The notes under the pieces: model-generated
Seen by the model: only the letters and a program-made list of their open reading frames with translations
Database searches by the model: none
What the model was told of the DNA's origin: nothing
Part shown: positions 27,516 through 36,829 of the stretch, in pieces
How the letters are laid out: the number at the start of each line of letters is the position of its first letter
How positions within the stretch are numbered: position 1 is the stretch's first letter
Position numbers and translations under genes: made by a program
NCBI GenBank assembly: GCA_946886865.1
Contig: CAMPJI010000012.1
Span: 1 to 48,550, forward strand
Direction of reading: 5' to 3'
DNA length: 48,550 bases
Source: an uncultured Lysobacterales bacterium
Lineage (GTDB): Bacteria; Pseudomonadota; Gammaproteobacteria; Xanthomonadales; Xanthomonadaceae

Positions 27516-27839
27516 TAACGGCACCCAATGTGACGCATCGAGTCAACTTGTGCCGGTTTTTCTTTCACGCTCGGTGCCTGTCATCGATGCGCTTCGCATC
27601 GGGGCCGGAACGTGACACGTCGCACGCAACGGCATGCCCCGTCGCCGCACGGGTCGCTGATCGAGCGTTCGCGCTCGGGCGTGGCGCCCCATCCACGCTT
27701 GTCAGTCGGGGCGGGCGGGATGCGCGCCACGGGTGCCACACCCACGCGCGCCGACCCGACGACAGGATCACCGTTGCAGAGGACTGAACCAGGGATCCGC
27801 GCGGTCAGCCGCGGCGCTACGGGCGGGCCTGCCGCAGGC

Positions 27840-27873
27840 AAAAAAAAGCCCGCCACCCCAGAGGGTGGCGGGC
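27840..27873 (-). terminator. Rho-independent terminator of the lipoprotein pair
   Basis: GCCCGCCACCC (27848-27858) pairs with GGGTGGCGGGC (27863-27873). On the minus strand the stem is followed by eight U residues (A-run 27840-27847). It ends transcription from the lipoprotein gene at 27926 and insulates the tad locus from it. Confidence 0.9.
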
Positions 27874-27925
27874 GCGGGTGCGGTGGCATGCGCGATGGCC
27901 GGCCTGCCACCCGCCGCGCGGCCGA

Positions 27926-28357
27926 TCAGCCGCGCTGCATGGCCTCGCGTGTCAGTTCGCAGGTGCTCGCGTCAGGCTCGACGCCGCCGCTTTCCTGCTG
28001 GGCCACCGTCACGCCCTGCTCGAACGCCTGGTCGAAGTCGACGCCCTCCCCCATTGCGGCCACCTTGTCGCGGGCACGGGCCTTGAACGCCTGCAGCTCG
28101 CCGGCATCGAAGCCGCACGCCTGGCCACCGGCATACATGCTGCCTGCGACGTAGGCCCAGCTGCCGGATGCGTCGGCGGCACCCGGGTCCGCGACGGACG
28201 CCGGCGTCCCGGCCGGGGCGGTGTCGACAGGCGCCGTGGACGCGGCCGGAGTGCCGGCAGGCGCGGGCGCCTCGCTCGACGCGGAATCGGCAGTGGGACT
28301 GCTGCACGCTGCCAGCAACAGGGAACCACTCAGCAGGGATACTCGGAACAACGACAT
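27926..28357 (-). CDS. Small lipoprotein, paralogue of its neighbour
   Basis: A 143-residue lipoprotein with signal LLSGSLLLAACSS (lipobox LAAC, Cys about 18) and an Ala/Pro/Thr/Ser-rich linker (20-65). The C-terminal domain has two Cys (GGQACGFDAGELQAF... and DASTCELTREAMQRG). The domain aligns with that of the next gene: A-C then L-AF, RD--A-MG, FD-AF and TCE. This suggests a tandem duplication. AAGGAG is 6 nt before the ATG. Family and function unknown. Confidence 0.75.
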   Translation of the reverse strand: MSLFRVSLLSGSLLLAACSSPTADSASSEAPAPAGTPAASTAPVDTAPAGTPASVADPGAADASGSWAYVAGSMYAGGQACGFDAGELQAFKARARDKVAAMGEGVDFDQAFEQGVTVAQQESGGVEPDASTCELTREAMQRG

Positions 28358-28452
28358 GGCAACTCCTTGAAGGGGGACGTTGAAGAAGCGACGTGCATAA
28401 GGCAGCCCGCGTGAGCGGGGCCGTTACCAACACGCACGACCGCTATGCGCAC

Positions 28453-28917
28453 TCAGCGGATGGCACCCAGCATGCTTTCGCAGGTGCCGGCGCGGTGTTC
28501 GCTGCTCATCGACACGTCGTCGATCGCCACGCGGCGGGTCGCCAGCGGCAGCGCGGTATCGAACGCCGCATCGAAGGCCGCCGCATCGGTGCCCATGGAC
28601 GCGGCCTGGTCGCGCTGGGTGGCCCTGAACGCGTCCAGATCGGCCTGGCTGGCGTCGCAGGCCTGCGCATACGCGTAGCTGGTCGCGGCCGCACCCGGCA
28701 GGCCGAGGTCCACGAGCTGCTGATCGATTCCACGCGCTTCCGCACCGGGGTCGCCGGCATTGCGCGCCGCGTCGGCGACGTCCTGGGTGCGGGCCTGCAC
28801 CTCGCCCTGCGCGCCTTCGGCTGCCGCGGCATCGGTGTCGGATGGGGAATCGTTGCAACCGGCCAATCCACCGGTGGCAAGGGCAACGGCAAGGACAAGC
28901 GTTCGGGTGAGCGGCAT
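28453..28917 (-). CDS. Small lipoprotein, paralogue of its neighbour
   Basis: A 154-residue lipoprotein with signal VLAVALATGGLAGC (Cys about 21), an acidic Ala/Asp-rich region, and the same conserved two-Cys domain (YAYAQACDASQADLDAFRAT, SMGTDAAAFDAAFDTAL, AGTCESMLGAIR). GGAGG lies just before the ATG at 28917. It is 95 bp upstream of its paralogue and co-directional, so the two probably share one transcript. No enzymatic motif is seen. Confidence 0.75.
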   Translation of the reverse strand: MPLTRTLVLAVALATGGLAGCNDSPSDTDAAAAEGAQGEVQARTQDVADAARNAGDPGAEARGIDQQLVDLGLPGAAATSYAYAQACDASQADLDAFRATQRDQAASMGTDAAAFDAAFDTALPLATRRVAIDDVSMSSEHRAGTCESMLGAIR

Positions 28918-28946
28918 GGCGCCTCCATGTGCAGGTGATCGGGGAC

Positions 28947-28977
28947 AAAAAAAGAAGGCGGATGTCGCCTTCCTTTT
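28947..28977. terminator. Terminator after the YadGH-type transporter operon
   Basis: GAAGGCG (28954-28960) pairs with CGCCTTC (28966-28972). The A-run 28947-28953 gives U residues on the minus strand, and CTTTT follows on the plus strand, so it could work both ways. It lies about 150 bp beyond the permease stop at 29124 and just upstream of the lipoprotein gene. Confidence 0.65.
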
Positions 28978-29123
28978 CAGTTAACCACTTCGACCGGAGC
29001 GGTTCCATCTCCAGTGCCCCGCGCTTCCGGGACGGTTCACCGACGCACCTGTAGAGGCGCATGCGGCGTACCGTCGCGTGCGGGCCACGTGTTCAACGCC
29101 CGCGCTCGCCGCGGGGGCGGGCC

Positions 29124-29924
29124 TCAGCTGCGCAACCCCACGCCACGCTTGAGCAGGCCCAGCCCGACCGCGGCCAGCACCACCACGAAGCCCAGCATCA
29201 GTGCGTAGGCGATCCACAGCGGCACGTCGCTCACGCCCAGCAGGCCGTAGCGGAACGCGTTGACCATGTAGAAGATCGGGTTGGCGTGGGTGGCCGCTTC
29301 GGCCCAGTCCGGCAGCAGGCTGACGGAATAGAACACGCCGCCCAGGTACGTCAGCGGCGTCAGGATGAAGGTCGGCACGATCGCGATGTCGTCGAACTTC
29401 TTGGCGTACACCGCGTTGACGAAGCCGGCCAGCGCGAAGATCGTCGCGCCCAGCACGACCGTGGTCAGCGTCACGATCGGGTGCGGAATGCTGACGCGGG
29501 TGAACAGCATCGCGATCATCAGCACGATCGCGCCGACCGCCAGCCCACGCGCGACGGCGCCGGCGACGTAGCCGGTGAGGATCACCCAGCTCGGCATCGG
29601 GCTGACGAGCAACTCCTCGACGTGGCGTCCGAACTTGGCGCCGAAGAAGCTGGAGGAAATGTTGCCGTAGCTGTTCTGGATGATGCTCATCATCACCAGG
29701 CCCGGCACGATGAAGTCCATGTAGTCGATGCCGTCCATGGTCCCGATGCGCGAGCCGATCAGGCCGCCGAAGATCAGGAAGTACAGCGTCATCGTGATGG
29801 CCGGCGGCACCAGCGTCTGGCCCCAGATGCGCAGGATGCGGGTGATCTCGCGGCGGACGATGGTGCCCAGCGCGACGAGGTTGCGCTGCATCGGCGTGGT
29901 TTCGGTGGCGGTGTCGGTCGGCAT
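29124..29924 (-). CDS. ABC-2 type transporter permease (YadH-like)
   Basis: A 266-residue integral membrane subunit of an ABC exporter with about six membrane helices. Recognisable family stretches are QTLVPPAITMTLYFLIFG, DFIVPGLVMMSIIQNSYGNI (the ABC-2 signature), SFFGAKFGRHVEELLVSPMP, and PLTYLGGVFYSVSLLP followed by HANPIFYMVNAFRYG. These match YadH of E. coli; the substrate is unknown. The ATPase gene is 100 bp upstream, and two hairpins (about 29940-29962 and 29983-30004) lie between them. Likely partner of the next gene. Confidence 0.9.
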   Translation of the reverse strand: MPTDTATETTPMQRNLVALGTIVRREITRILRIWGQTLVPPAITMTLYFLIFGGLIGSRIGTMDGIDYMDFIVPGLVMMSIIQNSYGNISSSFFGAKFGRHVEELLVSPMPSWVILTGYVAGAVARGLAVGAIVLMIAMLFTRVSIPHPIVTLTTVVLGATIFALAGFVNAVYAKKFDDIAIVPTFILTPLTYLGGVFYSVSLLPDWAEAATHANPIFYMVNAFRYGLLGVSDVPLWIAYALMLGFVVVLAAVGLGLLKRGVGLRS

Positions 29925-29982
29925 GGGGCTCTTCGTTTGCCGCCCGCGCGCGGCGGGCGGTCGTTGGGAATTCAGGGGTGGC

Positions 29983-30004
29983 GGGCTGCGTGGAAACGCA
30001 GCCC
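29983..30004 (-). other. Hairpin between the transporter ATPase and permease genes
   Basis: GGGCTGCGT (29983-29991) pairs with ACGCAGCCC (29996-30004) around GGAA. A GC-rich second stem lies around 29940-29962. No U-run, so likely an mRNA stability or attenuation element within the operon. Confidence 0.4.
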
Positions 30005-30024
30005 CGCACGCATGGACCGCGCGA

Positions 30025-31038
<1,014 letters not shown>

Positions 31039-31094
31039 GGGGCGCTCACCTGTACTGCGAAGGCCGCGCGGCCGGGCCGCACGGCGAATGCCGG

Positions 31095-31100
31095 TATTAT
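31095..31100 (+). promoter_or_regulatory. -10 element of the ferredoxin-NADP reductase gene
   Basis: TATTAT gives a transcription start near 31107. This leaves about 46 nt of leader before GTG 31153, or almost none before GTG 31111. Confidence 0.4.
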
Positions 31101-31152
31101 AGGCGGCCCTGTGGCCATGCCCCGCGCCACGCTGTGTTCCAGGCACCGGTCC

Positions 31153-31920
31153 GTGGCCATCCAGCACTTCCCCCTCAAGCTTGTCTCGCGCCGCATGCTG
31201 GCGCCGTCGGTCGGCCACTACGCGTTCGTGCGCGATGACGGCCAGCCGCTGGACTTCATCCCCGGCCAGTTCATCCAGGTCCACTTCCAGTACGCCGACG
31301 GCACCGCGACCAAGCGCTCCTATTCGCTGGCGACCATCCACGACCACGCCATCGGTCCCGGCGAGGCGGTGGAGATCGCCGTCAGCTACGTGCCGGGTGG
31401 TGCCGCCACGGCCCTGTTCGAAGGCCTGGAGGTCGGCGGCACGGTCGATGCCAGCGGCCCGTTTGGCCGCTTCTGCCTGATGCCGGCCGACGCCAACCGG
31501 CGCTACCTGCTGATCGGCACCGGCACCGGCGTGACGCCGTACCGCTCGATGCTGCCGCAGCTGGCGCAGGCGATCGCCGAGCGCGGCATCCAGGTCGTCC
31601 TGCTATTCGGTGCGCGCACGCCCGATGAGCTGCTGTACGGCGACGAGTTCCGCGCCTTCGCCGCGCAGCATCCCGACCATTTCCGCTTCGTGCCGTGCTT
31701 CTCGCGCGAGCTGCCGGCGCCGGGCTCGGCGCACGACCACGGCGATGTGCGCCACGGCTACGTGCAGCAGTTCCTGGGCGAGTTCGCGCCCGATGCCGCC
31801 GGCGACATCGCTTACCTGTGCGGCAACCCGAACATGGTCGATGCCTGCTTCGAGTCGCTGAAGGCGTGCGGCCTCGAGGTGAAGCAGATCCGTCGCGAGA
31901 AGTACGTCAGCAGCAAGTAA
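31153..31920 (+). CDS. Ferredoxin-NADP reductase-like flavoprotein
   Basis: FAD-dependent reductases of this type exchange electrons between NADPH and ferredoxin or flavodoxin. The 255-residue protein has the FAD-binding RSYSLA box (55-60), GPFGRF, the NADP-binding GTGTGVTPYRSM motif and LLFGARTPDELLYGDE. It ends with YLCGNPNMVDACFESLKACG and the terminal KYVSSK. The start is GTG 31153 (MAIQHFPLKL), because the family begins at this point. GTG 31111 and ATG 31117 are in frame and would add about 12-14 residues. Divergent from the YadG-like gene. The specific electron partner cannot be told. Confidence 0.85.
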   Translation: MAIQHFPLKLVSRRMLAPSVGHYAFVRDDGQPLDFIPGQFIQVHFQYADGTATKRSYSLATIHDHAIGPGEAVEIAVSYVPGGAATALFEGLEVGGTVDASGPFGRFCLMPADANRRYLLIGTGTGVTPYRSMLPQLAQAIAERGIQVVLLFGARTPDELLYGDEFRAFAAQHPDHFRFVPCFSRELPAPGSAHDHGDVRHGYVQQFLGEFAPDAAGDIAYLCGNPNMVDACFESLKACGLEVKQIRREKYVSSK

Positions 31921-32022
31921 TCGGATTGCCGCGGATCCCCGGCCGCGCGCAGCGCCTTCCCCGGGCAGAGGCCCGCAATCCATCCTTGTATCCTCGGCCC
32001 GGACGCTTGTCGGGGACTTCGC

Positions 32023-33171
32023 ATGGATACGCGCACCACTTCCGAATCAACGCTTGCACGCCCAACCGCAGCGCGGAAGACGCCGTTGTGGCGGATCGCG
32101 TGCGGCTTCGTGCTGGGCGCGTTGGCGGGTGCAGGGCTGGTATTGGGCGCCAAGGCGGTGGGCGGGGCGCTGCCGTCGCTGGACGTCGGGGCCTGGCAGC
32201 TGCTGGGCCTGCTTGGATGGATGGCGCTTGCGGTCTTACTGCATGAGCTGGGACACGCGGCCGCTGGCCGCGCGGCGGGCATGCGCCCGTTGATGTTCGC
32301 CGCGGGACCCGTGCGCGTCACGCACACGCCGCTTGGCTGGCAGTGGTCGCGCCACTCGTTGCGGCACGGTCTGCTGGGGTTCGTATCAATGCTGCCCGAC
32401 CCGTCGCGCCCGTTTGCACCGCAATTGCGGGCGCTCGCCGCAGGCGGACCAGCGGCCAGCCTCGCCTGCGCCGTGCTGGCCGGCGTGGCGGCGATGTCAT
32501 GGGACGGCGCGTTGCGCTTCCATGCACTCGCCTTCATGGCGACCTCCTCGCTGGTGCTGGTGATGACTGCCGTGCCCATGCGCGTGGCCGGCATGGAAAC
32601 CGACGGGGCGCAGCTGCTGGATCTGGCGCGAGGCGGACACGGCACGCAGGTCAAGGCGATCGTGATGGGGCTGACCGCGCAGAGCCTGTCCGGCGTGCGC
32701 CCGCGCGACCTGGATGCGCACCTGGTTTCACAGGGCGTGGCCTTGGCCGACGGGAATGAAACGCTGGATCCGGCGATGCGTGCATTCCCGCTGCTGCTGG
32801 CAGCGCTGCACGCCGACGATGCCGGCGATACCGACGAACGCGATGCGCGGATGGCACGGGTCGCCAACTTGGTGTCGGACGTACCGGCAGGGATACGCGC
32901 CCAATTCGCGCTCGAGCTGGCCTGGCATTCGGCCATGCGCGGCGATGTGGATGCGGCGGTGGCGTGGCGCGCGGAAGCCGCTGGCGGCATCACCGATGCC
33001 TGCGATCGTCATCGGGTGGATGCCGCGGTCGCGTATCTGCAGGGACGTCCCGACGACGCACGACGTGACTTGCGCACCGCGCGCGAGGGTCTGAAGTGCA
33101 GTTGGGACCCGGGGGGCGCGCAGTGGGCCGCCGAGCAGCTCGACCGGCTGGAGGCACGCCTCACGGACTAG
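32023..33171 (+). CDS. M50-like membrane metalloprotease with a helical C-terminal domain
   Basis: A 382-residue membrane protein. HELGH at 74-78, inside a hydrophobic segment, is the zinc-binding HExxH motif of site-2-protease-like (M50) enzymes. AAGGPAASL at about 139-147 matches the family loop, and METDGAQLLDL at 191-201 may supply the third ligand Asp (D194). Hydrophobic segments lie at about 24-45, 58-80, 145-160 and 168-186. The C-terminal half (200-382) is soluble, helical and looks like TPR-type repeats (DRHRVDAAVAYLQGRPDDARRDL). No anti-sigma factor or PDZ domain is visible. TATCCT at 31989-31994 may be its -10. The target is unknown. Confidence 0.8.
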   Translation: MDTRTTSESTLARPTAARKTPLWRIACGFVLGALAGAGLVLGAKAVGGALPSLDVGAWQLLGLLGWMALAVLLHELGHAAAGRAAGMRPLMFAAGPVRVTHTPLGWQWSRHSLRHGLLGFVSMLPDPSRPFAPQLRALAAGGPAASLACAVLAGVAAMSWDGALRFHALAFMATSSLVLVMTAVPMRVAGMETDGAQLLDLARGGHGTQVKAIVMGLTAQSLSGVRPRDLDAHLVSQGVALADGNETLDPAMRAFPLLLAALHADDAGDTDERDARMARVANLVSDVPAGIRAQFALELAWHSAMRGDVDAAVAWRAEAAGGITDACDRHRVDAAVAYLQGRPDDARRDLRTAREGLKCSWDPGGAQWAAEQLDRLEARLTD

Positions 33172-33264
33172 CCGCCGCGAGCACGCGGCCTGACTTGTGT
33201 CACGTTTTCGCGTCTCGCGGCGTCTGTCATCCTGCGCGTTCCAGCGCGAACCACAGGACGATGC

Positions 33265-34800
33265 ATGCATTCCCGGGGATTGAAGAGGGCCGCGCTCGCG
33301 GCCGCCACGGCTTCGGCCCTGCTGCTGGCGGGATGCCAGCCTGGCGGGACGGCGCCGGAGCCCGTTGCCGACGGCGCCACGCGCCACTTCGGCGCGATCG
33401 CATTCGAACCGTGCTCGCTGACCGGCGCCGGCGCCGGCCAGGCGACCGAGGCGTTCTGCGCAAGCCACGAGGTGCCGGAGGACCCGAGTGCACCTGACGG
33501 GCGCCGGATCACACTCAACATGGCGTGGCTGCCGGCCACGGGCAGCGGGGGCGGTACCGGGGACCCGGTGTTCTTCATCGCCGGCGGGCCGGGCCAGGCC
33601 GCGACCGAACACGCCGCCACGGTGAATGCCGCCCTGCGCGACGTGCGCAAGCAGCGCGACATCCTGATGGTGGACCAGCGCGGCACCGGCGGCTCCAACC
33701 CGCTGGACTGCCGCGGCGCCGATGGCGAGCCGCTGCAGATGGACGACCCCGGCAGCGCCGGCGTCGATCAGCTGCAGGCGTTTGCGCGCGCGTGCCTGGC
33801 CGGCCTCGACGGGCGCGCCGACCCGGCGCTCTACACCACGGCCCTGGCGGTCGCGGACCTGGAGAACGTGCGGCAGGCGCTGGGCGTGGAGCAGCTCAAT
33901 CTGGTGGGCGGGTCGTACGGCACGCGCGTGGCCCAGCAGTACGCCGCCGCGCACCCGCAACACACCCGGTCACTGGTGCTGGACGGCGTCGCGCCCAACG
34001 ACCTCGTGGTCGGCGGCGAGTTCGCGCATACCTTCGAGGACGCGATCACGTTGCAGTCCGAGTACTGCCGCACCCTGCCCGCCTGCCGCGCGCGGTTCCC
34101 GGTCGATACCCGCACCCGCCTCTCGCAGGTGATGGACGCCCTGGACGCCGCCCCGGTCGAAGTCGAATACCGCGATCCGTCCACCGGCCAGAACCGCACC
34201 GCGACCGTCACGCCCGACCACGTGGTGGGGCTGGCGTTCGTGTTTTCGTACGCGCCGCAGACCGCCGCGCTGTTGCCGCTGGTGCTGGACGAGGCGGCGC
34301 AGGGGCGGTACGCGCCGCTGATGTCGCTGTCGGACATGATGACGCGCTCGATGGGCGACCAGATGACGCGCGGCATGCAGTGGTCGGTGCTGTGCGCCGA
34401 GGATGCGGACCGCCAAACAGCCGATGCCGCGGCCAACGGCACCCTGCTCGGGCCCGAGGTGGCCCAGCTGTTCTTCGCGGCGTGTTCGGTGTGGCCGAAG
34501 GGGGAACGCGGCGACACGTTCACCGCACCGCTGCGCTCGGACATTCCGTCGCTGCTGCTGTCGGGTGCACTGGATCCGGTTACGCCCCCGCGTTACGGCG
34601 ATGCGGTGCTCGAGGGGTTGTCCAAGGGCCGCCACCTGGTGGTCGACGGCCAGGGCCATGGCACGCTGACACTGGGCTGCATGCCCAAGCTGGTCGGCCA
34701 GTTCATCGAATCCACGGATGCCGCCGCGCTGGACACCGCGTGCCTGGATCGCCTGGCGGGCGTCCCGCCGTTCACCAGCTTCAACGGGTGGGAACCATGA
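33265..34800 (+). CDS. Lipoprotein alpha/beta hydrolase of the TAP-like family
   Basis: A 511-residue secreted lipoprotein (signal ASALLLAGC, Cys 24) of the alpha/beta-hydrolase fold. FFIAGGPGQAA gives the oxyanion loop, ILMVDQRGTGGSNPLDC precedes the nucleophile, and GGSYGT holds Ser217. SGALDPVTPPRYG has the Asp and GQGHGT the His of the triad. The extended C-terminal part is as in TAP-like tripeptidyl peptidases and proline iminopeptidase relatives. It could cleave peptides or esters at the cell surface. The stop overlaps the next ATG (ATGA), so it is translated with the NatAB-type exporter. Confidence 0.85.
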   Translation: MHSRGLKRAALAAATASALLLAGCQPGGTAPEPVADGATRHFGAIAFEPCSLTGAGAGQATEAFCASHEVPEDPSAPDGRRITLNMAWLPATGSGGGTGDPVFFIAGGPGQAATEHAATVNAALRDVRKQRDILMVDQRGTGGSNPLDCRGADGEPLQMDDPGSAGVDQLQAFARACLAGLDGRADPALYTTALAVADLENVRQALGVEQLNLVGGSYGTRVAQQYAAAHPQHTRSLVLDGVAPNDLVVGGEFAHTFEDAITLQSEYCRTLPACRARFPVDTRTRLSQVMDALDAAPVEVEYRDPSTGQNRTATVTPDHVVGLAFVFSYAPQTAALLPLVLDEAAQGRYAPLMSLSDMMTRSMGDQMTRGMQWSVLCAEDADRQTADAAANGTLLGPEVAQLFFAACSVWPKGERGDTFTAPLRSDIPSLLLSGALDPVTPPRYGDAVLEGLSKGRHLVVDGQGHGTLTLGCMPKLVGQFIESTDAAALDTACLDRLAGVPPFTSFNGWEP

Positions 34801-35543
34801 TCAACGCACACGACCTGCGCAAGGCATTCAAGACCAAGACCGGCGTGGTGAAGGCGGTCGACGGCGTCGACTTCCAGGCGCCCGACGGCCAGATCACCGG
34901 CCTGCTCGGGCCCAACGGCGCGGGCAAGACCACCACGCTGCGCATGCTCTACACCCTGATGACGCCCGACAGCGGGCGCGTGGAAGTGGACGGCATCGAC
35001 GCGGCCGCGCAACCGGCTGCCGTGCGCCGCGCACTGGGCGTGCTGCCCGATGCGCGCGGCGTGTACAAGCGGCTGACCGCGCGCGAGAACATCGCCTACT
35101 TCGGTGAGCTGCACGGCATGTCGAAGGCGGCGATCGCCGAGCGCACGCGCACGCTGTCGGCGGCGCTGGACATGGACGAGATCCTCGACCGCCAGACCGA
35201 AGGCTTCAGCCAGGGCCAGCGCACCAAGACCGCGATCGCCCGCGCGCTGGTGCACGACCCGCGCAACGTCATCCTGGACGAGCCCACCAACGGCCTGGAC
35301 GTCATGACCACCCGTGCGATGCGCGGCTTCCTGCAGCAGCTCAAGGCCGAGGGCCGATGCGTGATCTTTTCCAGCCACATCATGCAGGAGGTGGCGGCGC
35401 TGTGTGACCGCATCGTCATCATCGCCAAGGGCCAGGTGGTGGCGGCCGGTACCGCGGACGAGCTCCGCGCGCGCTTTGGCGAAGCCAACCTGGAGGACGC
35501 CTTCGTCCGGGCGATCGGTTCTGAGGAGGGCCTGCACGCATGA
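34797..35543 (+). CDS. ABC transporter ATPase (NatA-like)
   Basis: The 248-residue ATPase has Walker A GPNGAGKTT (38-46) and Walker B NVILDEPTNGLD. The signature is FSQGQRTKTAIARAL, a non-LSGGQ variant usual in NatA-type ATPases. The H-loop is FSSHIMQEV. It begins in an ATGA overlap with the hydrolase gene and ends in an ATGA overlap with the permease gene at 35540. Members of this group export sodium, antibiotics or unknown substrates. Confidence 0.9.
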   Translation: MINAHDLRKAFKTKTGVVKAVDGVDFQAPDGQITGLLGPNGAGKTTTLRMLYTLMTPDSGRVEVDGIDAAAQPAAVRRALGVLPDARGVYKRLTARENIAYFGELHGMSKAAIAERTRTLSAALDMDEILDRQTEGFSQGQRTKTAIARALVHDPRNVILDEPTNGLDVMTTRAMRGFLQQLKAEGRCVIFSSHIMQEVAALCDRIVIIAKGQVVAAGTADELRARFGEANLEDAFVRAIGSEEGLHA

Positions 35544-36730
35544 AGCCGACCAATGTGTTCGCCTCGCTGTGGGCGGTGATGCGCAAGGAGCTGCTGGACA
35601 TCTCGCGGGACCGTCGAACGCTCGCGCTCGCGTTGCTGATCGGACCGCTCTTCTACCCGGTGCTGATGCTGGGCATGGAAGCGCTGTCGGAGAACCGGCA
35701 GAAGACGCAGCTCGACCGCACGCTCGATGTGCCGGTGGTCGGCCGGGCCCACGCACCCAACCTGGTCGAGTACCTGGCCGGCCACGGCATCAACGCCGTG
35801 GCGCCTCCGGAGGACCTCGACCGGGCGATCGCCGAGCAACGCGTCGATGTGGCGCTGGAGATCGATGCCGACTTCACCGAGGACTGGAAGGCCGGGCAGC
35901 CGGCCGTCGTTCGACTCGTGCACGACAGCACCCGGCGCAATGCGGACATCCCCGTGGCCCGGCTGCGCTCGGCGTTGAGCGGCTACGCCAGCCAGGTGGC
36001 GGCACTGCGGTTGATGGCGCGCGGCATTGCGCCGGCGGTCGCCAACCCGGTCAGTGTCGGCACGCGCGACCTGGCAACGGAGGCGGCCGAACGAGGTGTG
36101 CTGCTGTCGGCCCTGTTGCCGTACCTCCTGATCCTGACGTCGTTCATCGGCGGCGCCTACCTCATCCTGGATGCCACCGCCGGCGAGCGCGAGCGCCAGT
36201 CGCTGGAGCCGCTGCTGGCGACACCCGCCTCACGCGGGTCGGTCGTCAGCGGCAAGATCGCGGCGGCCTGCGCGCTGGGGCTGCTGTCGCTGCTGCTGAC
36301 GCTGCTGGCCTTCAAGCTGTCGGCGCAGATGGCGTCCGGGGTGGCGCGGCTGCCGGACGTGAGTTTCCTAGCCATCGGCAAGATGCTGCTGATCCTGCTG
36401 CCGATGCTGTTCATCGGTACGGCGCTGCTGACGTTCCTGGCGGCGTCGGCCAAGAGCATGAAGGAGGCGCAGAGCCACATCACGTGGCTGATGCTGTTGC
36501 CGATGATCCCGACCTTCGTCCTGCTGGTGAACCCGGTCAAGACGCAGCTGTGGCAGTACACGGTGCCGTTCCTGGCACAGAACCAGTTGCTGCTGAAGGT
36601 GATCCGGGCGGAACCGATCGATGCCGTGTCGTGGCTGGTGTACCTGTCCGCCGGCTTCGCCCTGGCGGCCCTGTTGTGGTTCCTCGCGGTACGCCGCTAC
36701 CACCAGGAGAAGCTGGCCATCGCCGGCTGA
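35540..36730 (+). CDS. ABC transporter permease (NatB-like)
   Basis: The 396-residue permease has one N-terminal helix (LALALLIGPLFYPVLMLGME), a large extracytoplasmic loop (about 50-190), and a C-terminal block of five or six helices. The block includes LLPYLLILTSFIGGAYLILD and ATAGERERQSLEPLLATPAS, the NatB signature. Length and layout fit NatB. It is coupled to the ATPase gene by a 4-nt overlap. Both genes and the hydrolase likely form one exporter or processing operon. Confidence 0.9.
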   Translation: MKPTNVFASLWAVMRKELLDISRDRRTLALALLIGPLFYPVLMLGMEALSENRQKTQLDRTLDVPVVGRAHAPNLVEYLAGHGINAVAPPEDLDRAIAEQRVDVALEIDADFTEDWKAGQPAVVRLVHDSTRRNADIPVARLRSALSGYASQVAALRLMARGIAPAVANPVSVGTRDLATEAAERGVLLSALLPYLLILTSFIGGAYLILDATAGERERQSLEPLLATPASRGSVVSGKIAAACALGLLSLLLTLLAFKLSAQMASGVARLPDVSFLAIGKMLLILLPMLFIGTALLTFLAASAKSMKEAQSHITWLMLLPMIPTFVLLVNPVKTQLWQYTVPFLAQNQLLLKVIRAEPIDAVSWLVYLSAGFALAALLWFLAVRRYHQEKLAIAG

Positions 36731-36759
36731 GGGGGCGCGACGCCCACCCGCGGAGAACG

Positions 36760-36787
36760 AAAAAGCCCGGCATATGCCGGGCTTTTT
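36760..36787. terminator. Bidirectional terminator between natB-like and TonB-domain genes
   Basis: AAAAAGCCCGGCAT and ATGCCGGGCTTTTT form a perfect 28-nt palindrome, with a U-run on both strands. It ends convergent transcripts. Confidence 0.92.
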
Positions 36788-36829
36788 CCTGGGGCGGCAC
36801 CACGCGGCCCGCCCTCGACCTCCGCCGGG

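Larger units (their letters stand above)
27343..27839 (-). promoter_or_regulatory. Non-coding regulatory region upstream of flp
   Basis: About 500 bp without a credible gene. Nearest flp are an untranslated leader and the sites at 27485-27515 (a GTCAA-CCC-TTGAC inverted repeat and a CRP/Clp-like palindrome). A TTGACT lies at 27541-27546 on the minus strand. No clean -35/-10 pair is found. The remainder (27565-27839) shows nothing I can name. Confidence 0.4.

Noticed and set aside
27530..28154. Short open frames in the region upstream of flp
   Set aside because: Low-complexity, no Shine-Dalgarno or domain, and they cross a strong terminator.
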